DNA of 64,000 nucleotides from Hyphomicrobiales bacterium (GTDB lineage: Bacteria > Pseudomonadota > Alphaproteobacteria > Rhizobiales > Rhizobiaceae): the NCBI GenBank assembly GCA_900471525.1, contig UCEZ01000010.1:18599-82598 (forward strand). Direction: 5' to 3'. The notes under the pieces are model-generated. The model searched no databases. It had not been told where the DNA came from and saw only the letters and a program-made list of their open reading frames with translations. The stretch's first letter is position 1. Each line of letters begins with the position of its first letter. The translations under genes and the position numbers were made by a program. Of the stretch, positions 6,421 to 17,145 are shown piece by piece.

Positions 6421-8034
6421 ATGGTGATTTTAGGCGTAGCGAAAAGCCAACTAACTCAACGGGCAACGAGTATCAGCAAGCTCCTTGCGGATATCACGCC
6501 GATCGAGTGGCTTTCCCTCATCGATCCATCCAATGTGATTGTTGGCACCCAGCACAACGACACGCTCAGCGCAAAAGCCGAAGGCGACATTGTCTTCGGG
6601 CTTGCCGGTAATGATGAGCTGAGCAGCACGTTCAACCGAACGGCACTGGTCGGCGGCACGGGGAATGATACACTTACGACCAAAATCAGCGTCCCATTGC
6701 AAGGCGGCGAACCTGGGCTCGCAATCCAGAGCGGCGGCACAGGCAACGACACTCTCTGTGCTATCGTAACCCTTCAAGGCGGAGACGTGACCGTTCAGGA
6801 CAGGGACTTGACCGCGAAGGTCTTGCTCGATGGCGGCCACGGCAACGACGCGATCACCGCAAAGGCGAATGTCGCGCTCCCCGTATTCGCAAATGTAAGC
6901 GTAACAACGCGCGTTCTTGGTGGAAGCGGCAACGACACGATCAATGCGGTTGCCGACGCCAGTGGCGCGCTCGACGGCAACTTCGCCAAGAACTCCGTCG
7001 ATGGCGGTTCAGGTAACGACTGCATCACAGCTCGCGCTCAAACTGAATTCAACGGGTTCACCGCCAAGGCCATCAACGTTCTCTGCGGCGGGAACGGTAA
7101 CGATGTCCTGAGTGCCTCAGCCAAGGGGGTGTCCAATGATACCGAGCTGGTGTCGAACACCCTTCACGGCGGTCGGGGCGATGATGTGCTACGCGCTTTC
7201 AACCTGACGGATTCCAACTCGGGGGCACCGGTCGGCATCAACGAGCTGTGGGGTGATAAAGGCAATGACATCCTGAAGGCAACGCATTTCACTGACGGCG
7301 AGAATACCATCACGGATGTCACCAATCGCCTGGATGGCGGCAAAGGAAATGACTGTCTCAAAGCGGTTTCCACCGCGCATGGTGGATTTGTGAAGGCGCT
7401 AAACCAGCTGAAGGGCGGCAATGGAAAGGACGTCCTGACAGCATGCCTCGATGTCGACGCTCATGGCGGACGCAGCATTCCCGACGTCAATTTGTACGAT
7501 GTTTCGAATGTGTTGGACGGTGGATCCGGCAACGATCACCTCAAGGCCTTCCTCTCCGTGACGGCGTTTCCCTTTGTGACCGATGATTCCCGAGCCGAGA
7601 ACTGCCTGAAAGGCGGCTCCGGCAACGACACACTGTTGGCCACCGTCGCCTCCGGTTCCGTTGGCGCGAGCTTTCTGAATGGCGGTTCGGGGAATGATCG
7701 GCTCACCGTCTTCGGCGGCTCGGAGAATGTCCTCAAGGGGGGAGACGGAAAGGACACGCTGACTGGCGGCATTGGCGACGACACCCTGATCGGGGGATGC
7801 GGTGCCGACCGATTCATCTTCGCTTCGCTAAATGGGCACGACGACATGGCCGACTTTCAAAAGGGCAAAGATGTAATCGACCTAACGGCCCTTGCTGCAA
7901 TCAACATTCACGATTTTGCCGATCTGGACATCGAATCGTCGTGCGGGAACACCGTCATTCATTTCGATTCCGATAATGATCTCACGATCGCCGGCGTGAA
8001 CAACTTGTGTGCGAGCGATTTCTGGTTTGCGTAA
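6421..8034 (+). CDS. RTX (hemolysin-type calcium-binding) protein
   Basis: The 537-residue product carries about 15 GGxGND-type nonapeptides, for example LVGGTGNDTL, VDGGSGNDC and LKGGSGNDTL. Most are single copies separated by 20-40 residues of beta-rich sequence; only near residue 440-465 are they contiguous. Such repeats bind calcium and fold into a beta-roll outside the cell. There is no N-terminal signal peptide, and the C-terminus ends in aromatic DFWFA, as expected for type I secretion, though no ABC exporter is in the window. The ATG at 6421 has a strong GGAGGAGA upstream. Nine cysteines are present, unusual for type I substrates. No enzymatic domain is recognisable. Confidence 0.85.
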   Translation: MVILGVAKSQLTQRATSISKLLADITPIEWLSLIDPSNVIVGTQHNDTLSAKAEGDIVFGLAGNDELSSTFNRTALVGGTGNDTLTTKISVPLQGGEPGLAIQSGGTGNDTLCAIVTLQGGDVTVQDRDLTAKVLLDGGHGNDAITAKANVALPVFANVSVTTRVLGGSGNDTINAVADASGALDGNFAKNSVDGGSGNDCITARAQTEFNGFTAKAINVLCGGNGNDVLSASAKGVSNDTELVSNTLHGGRGDDVLRAFNLTDSNSGAPVGINELWGDKGNDILKATHFTDGENTITDVTNRLDGGKGNDCLKAVSTAHGGFVKALNQLKGGNGKDVLTACLDVDAHGGRSIPDVNLYDVSNVLDGGSGNDHLKAFLSVTAFPFVTDDSRAENCLKGGSGNDTLLATVASGSVGASFLNGGSGNDRLTVFGGSENVLKGGDGKDTLTGGIGDDTLIGGCGADRFIFASLNGHDDMADFQKGKDVIDLTALAAINIHDFADLDIESSCGNTVIHFDSDNDLTIAGVNNLCASDFWFA

Positions 8035-8112
8035 CTGCACAGCTCGGACATCGCTGCCGTTGGTCTCAAGACTTTCGGGAAATTCGCTACGACGACCGCA
8101 GCGCTGAAACGA

Positions 8113-8147
8113 CGAAGGGTCGTGTTGCAATCCAACACGACCCTTCG
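8113..8147. terminator. Perfect inverted repeat between RTX gene and gatA
   Basis: A 15-bp perfect stem, CGAAGGGTCGTGTTG (8113-8127) and its complement (8133-8147), with a 5-base loop, lies between two convergent genes. No T-run follows on either strand, so it is terminator-like rather than canonical. Confidence 0.6.
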
Positions 8148-8187
8148 ATGCGAACTCAAGCCTGTGTAGTGACTATCTATCCGGCAA

Positions 8188-9669
<1,482 letters not shown>

Positions 9670-9716
9670 GGCAGGCTTTCAAAATCAGGGGCGTTCGGGC
9701 GACGGCTACGAAGGAC

Positions 9717-10004
9717 TTATTCGACCACTTTGGGGACGAGGAAGAAATTGCGGTCCTCGTTCGGCGCGTTGGCAACGATATCGTCCGCCTTGCTGCCGTC
9801 GGTGACGACATCCACCCGCTTCTTCATTTCCATCGGCGTCACCGAGGTCATCGGCTCGACGCCATCGACATTGACTTCAGAGAGTTGTTCGACAAAGCCG
9901 AGGATGCCGTTCAGTTCGCCGGTCATGCGCTGCGCGTCCTCTTCTGTCACGGCAATGCGGGCAAGACGCGCGACGCGCTTCACGGTGGCGAGATCTACTG
10001 ACAT
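9717..10004 (-). CDS. gatC: Asp-tRNA(Asn)/Glu-tRNA(Gln) amidotransferase subunit C
   Basis: GatC is the small chaperone-like subunit that wraps GatA and GatB. The 95-residue product has the standard features: [17 protein letters not shown] at the N-terminus, [19 protein letters not shown] in the middle and FFLVPKVVE at the end. ATG 10004 has GGAGA seven bases upstream; the longer frame to 10100 runs through a large inverted repeat and is not used. It is first in the gatC-gatA unit. Confidence 0.95.
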   Translation of the reverse strand: MSVDLATVKRVARLARIAVTEEDAQRMTGELNGILGFVEQLSEVNVDGVEPMTSVTPMEMKKRVDVVTDGSKADDIVANAPNEDRNFFLVPKVVE

Positions 10005-10053
10005 GGATATTCTCCGAGTACGAAATTTCCTACCCGCTATAATGACCAAGCCC

Positions 10054-10091
10054 GAGGCACGCAACGGGGGAATCACCGCGTTGCGTGCCTC
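10054..10091 (-). terminator. Hairpin after the UPF0173 hydrolase gene
   Basis: A perfect 13-bp stem (GAGGCACGCAACG, 10054-10066, and its complement, 10079-10091) lies between the stop of the leftward hydrolase gene and gatC. An outer AAGCCC/GGGCTT pair extends the structure. No good T-run follows, so termination is probable, not certain. Confidence 0.55.
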
Positions 10092-10109
10092 TTCGAGCAT
10101 TTGGGCTTG

Positions 10110-10814
10110 TTAGAAAGAGACGATGCCGCCGACCGCGGGTGTCTCTACCTTTGTCGATGCGCCATCCATTCCGGCGACGAACAGGTCCGGTGTCTGGTCG
10201 ATGATGCCGAACGAACCGTAGTGGCAGGGAATGACCGTGCCGAAATTGAAGAAGCGCTGGCAGGCGAGCGCGGCTACGGCACCGCCCATGGTGAAGCGAT
10301 CGCCGATCGGCACCAGGCCGATCTCCGGCTCGTGCAGTTCATGGATCAGCGCCATGTCGGAAAAGATGTCGGTGTCGCCCATATGGTAGAGCGTCGGCTC
10401 GTCTTCAAAATGCAGGACCAGCCCGTTGGCACTACCGAGCGAATGCGACACGCCGTCCTCGGTCAATTGCGCCGAGGAATGCAGTGCATTGACGAAGGTG
10501 GTCGAAAAACCGTCGAGATGGATCGTGCCGCCGGTATTGCCCATTTCCAGCGCCTTGACGCCCTTCGAGCCGAGCCATGCGGCAAGATCGGCGTTGGCAA
10601 CGACGGTGGCGCCTGTTTCCTTCGCCAGCCCGATCGTGTCGCCAACGTGGTCGCCATGGCCATGGGTCAGGAGGATATGAGTGAGGCCGGCTGCCGCATC
10701 CTTGCGCGAGGATTCGTCGAAGGACGGATTGCCGGTGAAGAACGGATCGATCAGGATCTTTGCCTTGGCAGTCTCGAGATGAAAGGCAGAATGCCCAAGC
10801 CATTTGATCTTCAT
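10110..10814 (-). CDS. UPF0173 family metal-dependent hydrolase
   Basis: The 234-residue protein is a metallo-beta-lactamase-fold hydrolase. It begins [15 protein letters not shown], as UPF0173 members do. The metal-binding motif [10 protein letters not shown] (HxHxDH) is intact, and further ligands appear in [10 protein letters not shown] and [10 protein letters not shown]. The physiological substrate of this family is not established. It is divergent from ruvX (83 bp), so the two promoters share the gap. Confidence 0.9.
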   Translation of the reverse strand: MKIKWLGHSAFHLETAKAKILIDPFFTGNPSFDESSRKDAAAGLTHILLTHGHGDHVGDTIGLAKETGATVVANADLAAWLGSKGVKALEMGNTGGTIHLDGFSTTFVNALHSSAQLTEDGVSHSLGSANGLVLHFEDEPTLYHMGDTDIFSDMALIHELHEPEIGLVPIGDRFTMGGAVAALACQRFFNFGTVIPCHYGSFGIIDQTPDLFVAGMDGASTKVETPAVGGIVSF

Positions 10815-10897
10815 GAAAATACTCCTTGGTGATTTGTCTATAGGATGCGGATATGGGTTACCCGGCTAGCCTCTTAAAGATCGAATCGGTAAATCGC

Positions 10898-11392
10898 ATG
10901 ACTGTTCTCAGCATTGAAGACCTGGCATCCACCCTTGCCTCCGGTCAGGCGATCGCCGGGCTCGATCTCGGCACAAAAACCATCGGCATTTCCGTCTCCG
11001 ATCTCGGTCGTCGGTTTGCCACGCCGCGCGACGTGATCAAGCGGGTAAAATTCGGCATCGACGCCGAAGCATTGCTGACCATGGCCGCCAAGGAAAAGAT
11101 CGCCGCCTTCGTCATCGGCCTGCCGATCAACATGGATGGCTCGGAAGGCCCGCGTGCGCAGGCGACAAGGGCCTTCGTGCGCAACATGGCTCAGAAAACG
11201 GAACTGCCGTTCGTCTATTGGGACGAAAGGCTTTCGACGGTAGCTGCGGAACGCGTGCTGATTGAAATGGATGTATCGCGCAAGAAACGGGCCGACAGGA
11301 TCGATTCGGCTGCCGCCTCCTTCATCCTTCAGGGCGCGCTGGACAGGTTGGCGTCCTTGGCAAAGGACGCAATTGCGGATTCGGCGGGCTGA
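10898..11392 (+). CDS. ruvX: Putative Holliday junction resolvase / pre-16S rRNA nuclease (YqgF family)
   Basis: The 164-residue product has the RNase H-like fold motifs of Yqg[17 protein letters not shown] with the first catalytic Asp, [25 protein letters not shown] and a final [11 protein letters not shown] with the last acidic residue. Family members process the 5' end of 16S rRNA; the resolvase role is debated. ATG 10898 gives the usual start; the longer frame from 10853 has an atypical N-terminus. Its 3' end overlaps the convergent membrane-protein gene by 64 bp. Confidence 0.9.
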   Translation: MTVLSIEDLASTLASGQAIAGLDLGTKTIGISVSDLGRRFATPRDVIKRVKFGIDAEALLTMAAKEKIAAFVIGLPINMDGSEGPRAQATRAFVRNMAQKTELPFVYWDERLSTVAAERVLIEMDVSRKKRADRIDSAAASFILQGALDRLASLAKDAIADSAG

Positions 11393-11673
11393 CCTGCCGG
11401 GAAGCGCTTGCCGTACCACGCACGGATTTCACGTCGCTTGCGGAAGGCAATGATTGCAAAGACCACCAGACTGTCGAAGGCGATGGCGCGCGCGACGAGC
11501 GGCGGAATGGTTTCCGGCGGCAGGCCGAGCACGTGGCCATAAACAGCGAAGACCAGATCATGCGCCTGACGGGTGAGCATGAAGATGCCGAAGCTCATGT
11601 CGTAGTAGGAAAGCCCGTACCAGCCTGTGAGCAGGATGACCGGGCACGCCCAGAGGATCAGGAACCACTTCAC
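11329..11673 (-). CDS. Small membrane protein (DUF6105-like)
   Basis: The 114-residue protein has an N-terminal membrane helix ([18 protein letters not shown]) and a second near residues 62-77 ([17 protein letters not shown]), then a basic cytoplasmic tail. It resembles small rhizobial proteins filed as DUF6105; that family name is from memory. Function is unknown. The GTG start at 11673 overlaps the stop of an upstream 51-residue gene (GTGA), so the two are probably coupled. Confidence 0.7.
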   Translation of the reverse strand: MKWFLILWACPVILLTGWYGLSYYDMSFGIFMLTRQAHDLVFAVYGHVLGLPPETIPPLVARAIAFDSLVVFAIIAFRKRREIRAWYGKRFPAGQPAESAIASFAKDANLSSAP

Positions 11674-11825
11674 GCCGTTCTCCCCTCAAAGTTCGCGCCG
11701 AACTTGAACTGGGTCGAGGCTCGTTCGATTGCAAGCAGCCCCAGCAAAATAACGGCTGGAACTGCAAGATCGAGCGCAAGGCTCGAAAAAAACATCGTCA
11801 TGATGATCGTCAAGCCAGTTCTCAC
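11670..11825 (-). CDS. 51-residue single-pass membrane protein, hypothetical
   Basis: This frame encodes 51 residues with one clear hydrophobic helix, LAVPAVILLGLLAIERA, flanked by SSLALD and a polar tail ending GRTA. The GTG start at 11825 has GGAG eight bases upstream; an internal ATG at 11801 is an alternative giving 43 residues. Its TGA overlaps the GTG of the next gene by the GTGA arrangement, which supports real coding and co-translation. No function is recognised. The T7 run at 11786-11792 lies inside the frame and is a possible sequencing-error spot, but the frame is intact as given. Confidence 0.6.
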   Translation of the reverse strand: MRTGLTIIMTMFFSSLALDLAVPAVILLGLLAIERASTQFKFGANFEGRTA

Positions 11826-11994
11826 CGAACGTGCTCCATTCCGGAAATCGTTAAATTGTCTTCACACTTCACTTTTGCCCGTTAACCCTGCCCGCGCAAC
11901 GTAAACCATTTGTTAAGGTTAATTTCCGCGGCGCGCGGTTGCCGTCCTGTGGACAAGGGTCTATCGATGGGCCTTCCCTCCTTCAGGCTTCCCC

Positions 11995-12930
11995 ATGACG
12001 ATCATCTTCGAAAGCATCCTGCCGATCTTCCTGCTCGTCTCGCTGGGCGTCTGGCTGAAGCGTTCGCCCTTGATCGACTTGACGCTCTGGGAAGGGCTTG
12101 AACAGCTCGGCTACTACATCCTCTTCCCTGCCCTTCTGTTTTCGACGCTGGCGACGGCCGATTTTGCCGGCATGAAAACCGATGCGACGGCATTCGCCAC
12201 GATCGGCAGCGTCACGCTGATGTCGGCCGCTCTGCTGCTCCTCTGGCCGCTTCTGCGGGCCTGCCACGTTTCCTCCGCAGCCTTCACATCCATCTTCCAG
12301 ACGGCGACGCGCTGGAACGGCTTCATGGCGCTAGCAATCGCCCAGAAGCTTTACGGCCCGCTCGGCCTCAGCCTGACGGCGCTGGTGATGACGCTCGTCA
12401 TCATCCCCATCAATCTTTACAATGTCGGCGTACTCATCGGCTTCAACGGCGGACCGAAAGGGTTGAAATTCTTCGTCTTCAAGATTGCCACCAATCCGCT
12501 GATCGTCGCCTCTGCGCTCGGTATTCTGCTGAATTTCTTTCAGGTTCCCGTCTACGGGCCGGTCCTGACAGCCATCGAGATGCTCGCCAGCGCCTCACTC
12601 AGCCTTGGGCTCGTCATGGTCGGGGCTGGGCTGAAAGTATCCGATGCGCTGAAACCGAGCCTCATCGCCCTTCTCGCGGTCTTTTTGAAGCTGATCATCA
12701 TGCCGGTCTTCATGGTCGGCACCGCGTATCTGTTCGGCATCCGCGGCGATGCCCTGCTAGTGATCGCGCTTGGCGCCAGCGTGCCCACCGCTATGAACGG
12801 CTATTTGCTCGCCAAGCAGATGGGCGGCGACGCGCCGCTCTACGCAGCTGTCGCCACCGTGCAAACGGTGGTGTCGTTCTTCACCATCCCGCTGGTGCTG
12901 ACCGTGACCGGTTATGTCGCCGCCGGATAG
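11995..12930 (+). CDS. AEC family transporter (auxin efflux carrier-like)
   Basis: The 311-residue inner-membrane protein has about ten hydrophobic helices in the two five-helix halves typical of the AEC/bile-acid-sodium-symporter-like fold. It begins with IIFESILPIFLLVSLGVWLK and includes LGYYILFPALLFSTLA, a common AEC signature. Bacterial members carry malate, other dicarboxylates or unknown substrates; the substrate here cannot be predicted. Its last 19 bp overlap the convergent acyl-CoA dehydrogenase gene. Confidence 0.9.
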   Translation: MTIIFESILPIFLLVSLGVWLKRSPLIDLTLWEGLEQLGYYILFPALLFSTLATADFAGMKTDATAFATIGSVTLMSAALLLLWPLLRACHVSSAAFTSIFQTATRWNGFMALAIAQKLYGPLGLSLTALVMTLVIIPINLYNVGVLIGFNGGPKGLKFFVFKIATNPLIVASALGILLNFFQVPVYGPVLTAIEMLASASLSLGLVMVGAGLKVSDALKPSLIALLAVFLKLIIMPVFMVGTAYLFGIRGDALLVIALGASVPTAMNGYLLAKQMGGDAPLYAAVATVQTVVSFFTIPLVLTVTGYVAAG

Positions 12931-14561
12931 AGCAGGTCGACGATGTACGAAGAATCGAAGCGCGAATCGAGCATGCCGTAAGTCGAACGCCAGCCTGCTG
13001 CCAGGCGGGATTCGAGGAAGGCGTCGGCGATGCGCCCTGCCCCCAACCGGTAGAGTTCGGCAGCGGCGGCGGCAAGCGCCAGTTGCTCGACAAGCATGCG
13101 CGCAGCACCCTCGTCGCGCTCGCAGAGCGACATGGCCGCCCTCAGCACATCGACGGTCTTCTTGGCGGATGGTCCGAGATCGCGGCTGATCACCTGGAAC
13201 AGCAGCTCGAACAGATCCTTGCCGCGTGTGAGCACGCGCAGCACGTCGAGCGCCATGACGTTGCCAGAACCTTCCCAAATGGCATTGACCGGAGCCTCGC
13301 GATAATGTCGGGCGATCGGCCGTTCCTCGACATAGCCACTGCCGCCGAGGCATTCCATCGCCTCGTAGATCAGCGCCGGCGCGATCTTGCAGCTCCAGTA
13401 TTTCGCAACCGGCGTCATGATGCGGGCATAGGCGGCGTCCTCGGCGCTGTCGCGGGCCTTGTCGAAAGCTTCGGCGAGCCGGAACGACAGTGCGCTGGCA
13501 GCAGCAACATCGAGCGCCATGTCGGCTAGGACGCGGGTCATCATCGGTTGGGCGACCAGCGGCTTGCCGGAAACCTTGCGGCCGCGCACATGATGCACCG
13601 CTTCAGCCAGTGACGCGCGCATCATGCCGGCGGAGGCCAGAGCACAATCGAGCCGTGTCAGCGTCACCATGTCGAGGATCGTGCGAATGCCGGCATCTGG
13701 CGTACCGAGCACGAAGCCAAACGTATCGGAGAATTCGACTTCTGAGGACGCATTCGAGCGGTTGCCCAACTTGTCCTTCAACCGCTGGAAGCGCAGGCCG
13801 TTGGCCGAACCGTCCTCCAGCAGACGTGGCACGAGGAAACAGCCAAGACCGTCGCGGGTCTGTGCCAGCATGACGAAGGCGTCGCTCATCGGCGCAGACA
13901 TGAACCACTTGTGGCCATTGAGACGGTAGATGCCCTCGCCCACCCGTTCGGCAGTCGAGGTGTTGGCGCGCACATCCGTGCCGCCCTGTTTTTCCGTCAT
14001 GCCCATGCCGATGGTGACTGACGATTTCTGCATCCACGGCCGATTGGACGAATCATATTTCCGCGACAGGATTTTTGGCGCCCACTCCTTCTGGACAGCG
14101 GGAGACGCGGAGATCGCCGCGACCGATGCGCTGGTCATGGTCAACGGGCAGAGATGGCCGCATTCGAGCTGTGCCGTCAGGTAGAAGCGGATCGCACGAG
14201 CCTTATGCGAGCGGCCGCGCTCGTCCGCGATATTCTCCCAGGCCGAGGCATGCAGGCCGGATGTCATCGAACGGCGCATCAGGGCGTGCCAGGCGGGGTG
14301 GAACTCGACCACGTCGAGACGTTCTCCGCGCGGCCCATGGGTGCGCAGCTTCGGCACGCCCTCATTGGCCATGCGCGCCAGATCCTGCGTTTCCGGCGCG
14401 GTTACATAGCGGCCGATTGCCTCGAAATCGTCGCGCAATGGGCGCGGCATCGACGCGGCGATATCGACAACCAGCGGATCGGAGCGGAAGGCATTGATCC
14501 CCGACCAGGGTTTCGGCTGGTTCAGTTCGGCGAGTTTCTGTTCATTTCGGTTCAGAGTCAT
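12912..14561 (-). CDS. Acyl-CoA dehydrogenase, AidB-like
   Basis: This 549-residue flavoprotein matches the long AidB subgroup rather than 380-residue fatty-acid enzymes. The FAD-site sequence SVTIGMGMTEKQGGTDVRAN is followed by HKWFMSAPMSDAF, and near the C-terminus AMECLGGSGYVEERPIARHYREAPVN contains the family's loop before WEGSGNVMALDVLR. E. coli AidB protects DNA under alkylation stress and has isovaleryl-CoA dehydrogenase activity. Whether this one acts on DNA or on acyl-CoA is not decidable from sequence. It is monocistronic and divergent from pyrB. Confidence 0.9.
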   Translation of the reverse strand: MTLNRNEQKLAELNQPKPWSGINAFRSDPLVVDIAASMPRPLRDDFEAIGRYVTAPETQDLARMANEGVPKLRTHGPRGERLDVVEFHPAWHALMRRSMTSGLHASAWENIADERGRSHKARAIRFYLTAQLECGHLCPLTMTSASVAAISASPAVQKEWAPKILSRKYDSSNRPWMQKSSVTIGMGMTEKQGGTDVRANTSTAERVGEGIYRLNGHKWFMSAPMSDAFVMLAQTRDGLGCFLVPRLLEDGSANGLRFQRLKDKLGNRSNASSEVEFSDTFGFVLGTPDAGIRTILDMVTLTRLDCALASAGMMRASLAEAVHHVRGRKVSGKPLVAQPMMTRVLADMALDVAAASALSFRLAEAFDKARDSAEDAAYARIMTPVAKYWSCKIAPALIYEAMECLGGSGYVEERPIARHYREAPVNAIWEGSGNVMALDVLRVLTRGKDLFELLFQVISRDLGPSAKKTVDVLRAAMSLCERDEGAARMLVEQLALAAAAAELYRLGAGRIADAFLESRLAAGWRSTYGMLDSRFDSSYIVDLLYPAAT

Positions 14562-14761
14562 GTCGCGTTTCTAACTCAAGTCCCGATGCTTAGGAACAGC
14601 ACCGGGACGGGATAAACCATGCTTCCCGCAACATTTTGCGCAGGGCTGTAAAGCCACCACAAAAGCATGGGGATGCACCCTGTTTGCGCAGCCTCTGCCT
14701 TGCCGGTTCGCCCGACAGTCATTATAGACCCACGCAACTTCACTATATGAGGCGGCTCCCC

Positions 14762-15703
14762 ATGGATTTCTTTCCGCATCGCCACCTGCTCGGCATCAAG
14801 GGCCTGAGTGAACAGGACATCACGCTCCTGCTCGACCGGGCGGACGAAGCCGTCAAAATTTCCCGCCAGAGAGAAAAGAAGACCTCGACGCTGCGAGGCC
14901 TGACACAGATCAACCTCTTTTTCGAAGCATCGACCCGGACGCAGTCCTCCTTCGAACTCGCCGGCAAACGCCTCGGCGCCGATGTCATGAACATGTCGGT
15001 CAGCAATTCTTCGGTGAAGAAGGGCGAGACGCTGATCGATACGGCGATGACGCTGAACGCCATGCACCCGGACGTGCTGGTCGTGCGCCATTCCTCGGCC
15101 GGGGCCGCCGCCCTGCTTGCGCAAAAGGTTTCCTGCTCCGTCGTCAATGCCGGTGACGGTCAGCATGAGCACCCGACCCAAGCGCTGCTCGACGCGCTGA
15201 CCATCCGCCGTGCCAAGGGCAAGCTATCGCGCATCATCGTCGCTATCTGCGGCGACGTGCTGCATTCGCGCGTTGCCCGCTCCAACATCCTGCTCCTCAA
15301 CCAGATGGGCGCCCGCGTCCGTGTCGTGGCCCCGGCAACACTCCTCCCCTCGGGCATCGCCGATATGGGCGCCGAGGTCTATCGCTCGATGGAAGAGGGC
15401 CTGAAGGACGCCGATGTCGTGATGATGCTGCGCCTGCAGCGCGAGCGCATGGCCGGCTCCTTCGTGCCCTCGGTGCGCGAATATTTCCGCTACTACGGGC
15501 TCGACGCCGAAAAGCTGAAAGCCGCCAAGGACGATGCGCTCGTCATGCACCCCGGCCCGATGAACCGGGGCGTCGAGATCGCCTCCGAGATCGCCGACGG
15601 ACCGCAGAGCGTCATCGAGCAACAGGTCGAAATGGGGGTCGCCGTGCGCATGGCGGTGATGGAAACGCTTCTTCTTTCCCAGAACCAGGGGCCGCGCGCA
15701 TGA
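14762..15703 (+). CDS. pyrB: Aspartate carbamoyltransferase catalytic subunit
   Basis: PyrB joins carbamoyl phosphate and aspartate in pyrimidine synthesis. The 313-residue protein has the carbamoyl-phosphate motif [13 protein letters not shown] (Ser 57-Thr 60), [10 protein letters not shown] and the C-terminal [14 protein letters not shown] 14762 follows GAGGCGG; longer frames have atypical sequence. Its stop overlaps the next ATG (ATGA), so it is coupled to the dihydroorotase-like gene. No pyrI is present, which fits ATCases that pair with a PyrC homologue. Confidence 0.96.
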   Translation: MDFFPHRHLLGIKGLSEQDITLLLDRADEAVKISRQREKKTSTLRGLTQINLFFEASTRTQSSFELAGKRLGADVMNMSVSNSSVKKGETLIDTAMTLNAMHPDVLVVRHSSAGAAALLAQKVSCSVVNAGDGQHEHPTQALLDALTIRRAKGKLSRIIVAICGDVLHSRVARSNILLLNQMGARVRVVAPATLLPSGIADMGAEVYRSMEEGLKDADVVMMLRLQRERMAGSFVPSVREYFRYYGLDAEKLKAAKDDALVMHPGPMNRGVEIASEIADGPQSVIEQQVEMGVAVRMAVMETLLLSQNQGPRA

Positions 15704-16983
15704 CCAATTCCCTCGTCCTGAAGAATCTGCGCATCATCGACCCGTCCCGCAACCTCGACGAGACCGGCACCATCATCGTCGAAAACGGCGTCATCCTCGC
15801 TGCCGGCAATAGCGCCCATGGCGCTCCGAAAGGGGCCGAAGTCAGGGATTGCAGCGGCCTCGTCGCAGTGCCTGGCCTTGTCGATGCCCGCGTCTTCGTT
15901 GGCGAACCAGGTGGCGAATATCGCGAAACCATCGAATCCGCCTCGCGCGCCGCGGCGGCCGGTGGCGTCACCTCGATCATTACCATGCCGGATACCGATC
16001 CGGTCATCGATGACATCGCGCTCGTACAGTTCGTCCAGAAGACGGCGCGCGACAAAGCGCTGGTCAATGTCTATCCGGCGGCCGCACTGACCAAGCATCT
16101 CGACGGCGAGGAGATGACCGAATTCGGCCTGCTGCGCGAAGCCGGCGCGGTCTGCTTCACCAATGGCCGACGCCCGGTGCATGACACGCTGGTGCTCCGG
16201 CGTGCCATGACCTATGCCCGCGAATTCGGCGCGGTCATTTCTCTCGAAACCCGCGACAAGTATCTCGGCGCCGATGGCGTCATGAACGAAGGGCTTCTGG
16301 CCAGTTGGCTCGGCTTGTCGGGCGTGCCGCGCGAAGCCGAGATCATTCCGCTCGAGCGCGATCTGCGCATTGCCGGACTGACCAAGGGCGCCTATCACGC
16401 AGCAAAGATTTCCCTGCCCGAATCGGCGGAAGCCATCGCCACGGCCCGCAAGCGCGGCGCCAACGTCACCTGCGGCATCTCGATCAACCATCTGACGCTG
16501 AACGAGAACGACATCGGCGAATACCGCACCTTCTTCAAGCTCTCACCACCCTTGCGCGGCGAGGACGATCGCGTCGCAATGGTCCAGGCCCTTGCCGACG
16601 GCACGATCGACATCATCGTCTCCTCGCACGATCCGCAGGACGTCGATACCAAGCGCCTGCCGTTTGCCGATGCCGCCGATGGCGCAATCGGGCTGGAAAC
16701 CATGCTGGCCGCAGCGCTCCGCCTGCACCACAGCGGCGAAGTGCCGTTGATGCGCCTGATCGATGCAATGTCCACCCGGCCTGCGCAGATCTTCGGGCTC
16801 GATGCCGGCACGCTGAAACCGGGCGCAAAGGCCGACATCACATTGATCGATCTCGACGAGCCTTGGCTTTTCTCAAAAGACGCGATCGTTTCCCGCTCGA
16901 AAAACACGCCCTTCGAAAATGCCCGCTTTACCGGCCGGGCGGTTCAAACCTATGTTGCGGGAAAACTGGTCCATTCTCTCTAA
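15700..16983 (+). CDS. pyrC: Dihydroorotase-like protein lacking metal ligands (PyrC'-type)
   Basis: The 427-residue protein keeps the fold of class I dihydroorotase ([42 protein letters not shown]) but has lost key residues. The D-x-H-x-H metal motif reads DARVF, the following Arg is Gly (VGEPG), the usual second His in HxxH is Lys (HAAKIS), and the TDHAPH motif reads SHDPQD. It is therefore probably catalytically dead. In pseudomonads such PyrC' proteins are structural partners of PyrB; the coupled gene order supports that role here. A separate active dihydroorotase should be encoded elsewhere. Many databases would still label it dihydroorotase. Confidence 0.88.
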   Translation: MTNSLVLKNLRIIDPSRNLDETGTIIVENGVILAAGNSAHGAPKGAEVRDCSGLVAVPGLVDARVFVGEPGGEYRETIESASRAAAAGGVTSIITMPDTDPVIDDIALVQFVQKTARDKALVNVYPAAALTKHLDGEEMTEFGLLREAGAVCFTNGRRPVHDTLVLRRAMTYAREFGAVISLETRDKYLGADGVMNEGLLASWLGLSGVPREAEIIPLERDLRIAGLTKGAYHAAKISLPESAEAIATARKRGANVTCGISINHLTLNENDIGEYRTFFKLSPPLRGEDDRVAMVQALADGTIDIIVSSHDPQDVDTKRLPFADAADGAIGLETMLAAALRLHHSGEVPLMRLIDAMSTRPAQIFGLDAGTLKPGAKADITLIDLDEPWLFSKDAIVSRSKNTPFENARFTGRAVQTYVAGKLVHSL

Positions 16984-16997
16984 TTGAATGCGCGGCT

Positions 16998-17112
16998 TGC
17001 CCCTCATCCGCCCTAACGGGCACCTTCTCCCCGTGAACGGGGAGAAGGACGAGCGGCAAACTCCGTCATCCCCTCTCCCCGCGAGCGGGGAGAGGGCTAG
17101 GGTGAGGGGCAA
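16998..17112. repeat. RIME-like rhizobial intergenic palindromic element
   Basis: About 115 bp between pyrC and plsY contains two long internal hairpins, CCTTCTCCCCG to CGGGGAGAAGG and CCCTCTCCCCGC to GCGGGGAGAGGG. These are bounded by an outer inverted pair, TTGCCCCTCA to TGAGGGGCAA. This arrangement is that of RIME1 elements, which are dispersed in Rhizobium and Agrobacterium intergenic DNA. It could act in mRNA processing or attenuation between the two genes. Confidence 0.85.
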
Positions 17113-17145
17113 ACGTCCGCTTGGACGGAATTGGGGAGGCTCTAC

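Noticed and set aside
11786..11792. Homopolymer frameshift in the 51-residue gene
   Set aside because: A recount shows seven A on the plus strand, which keeps the frame intact.
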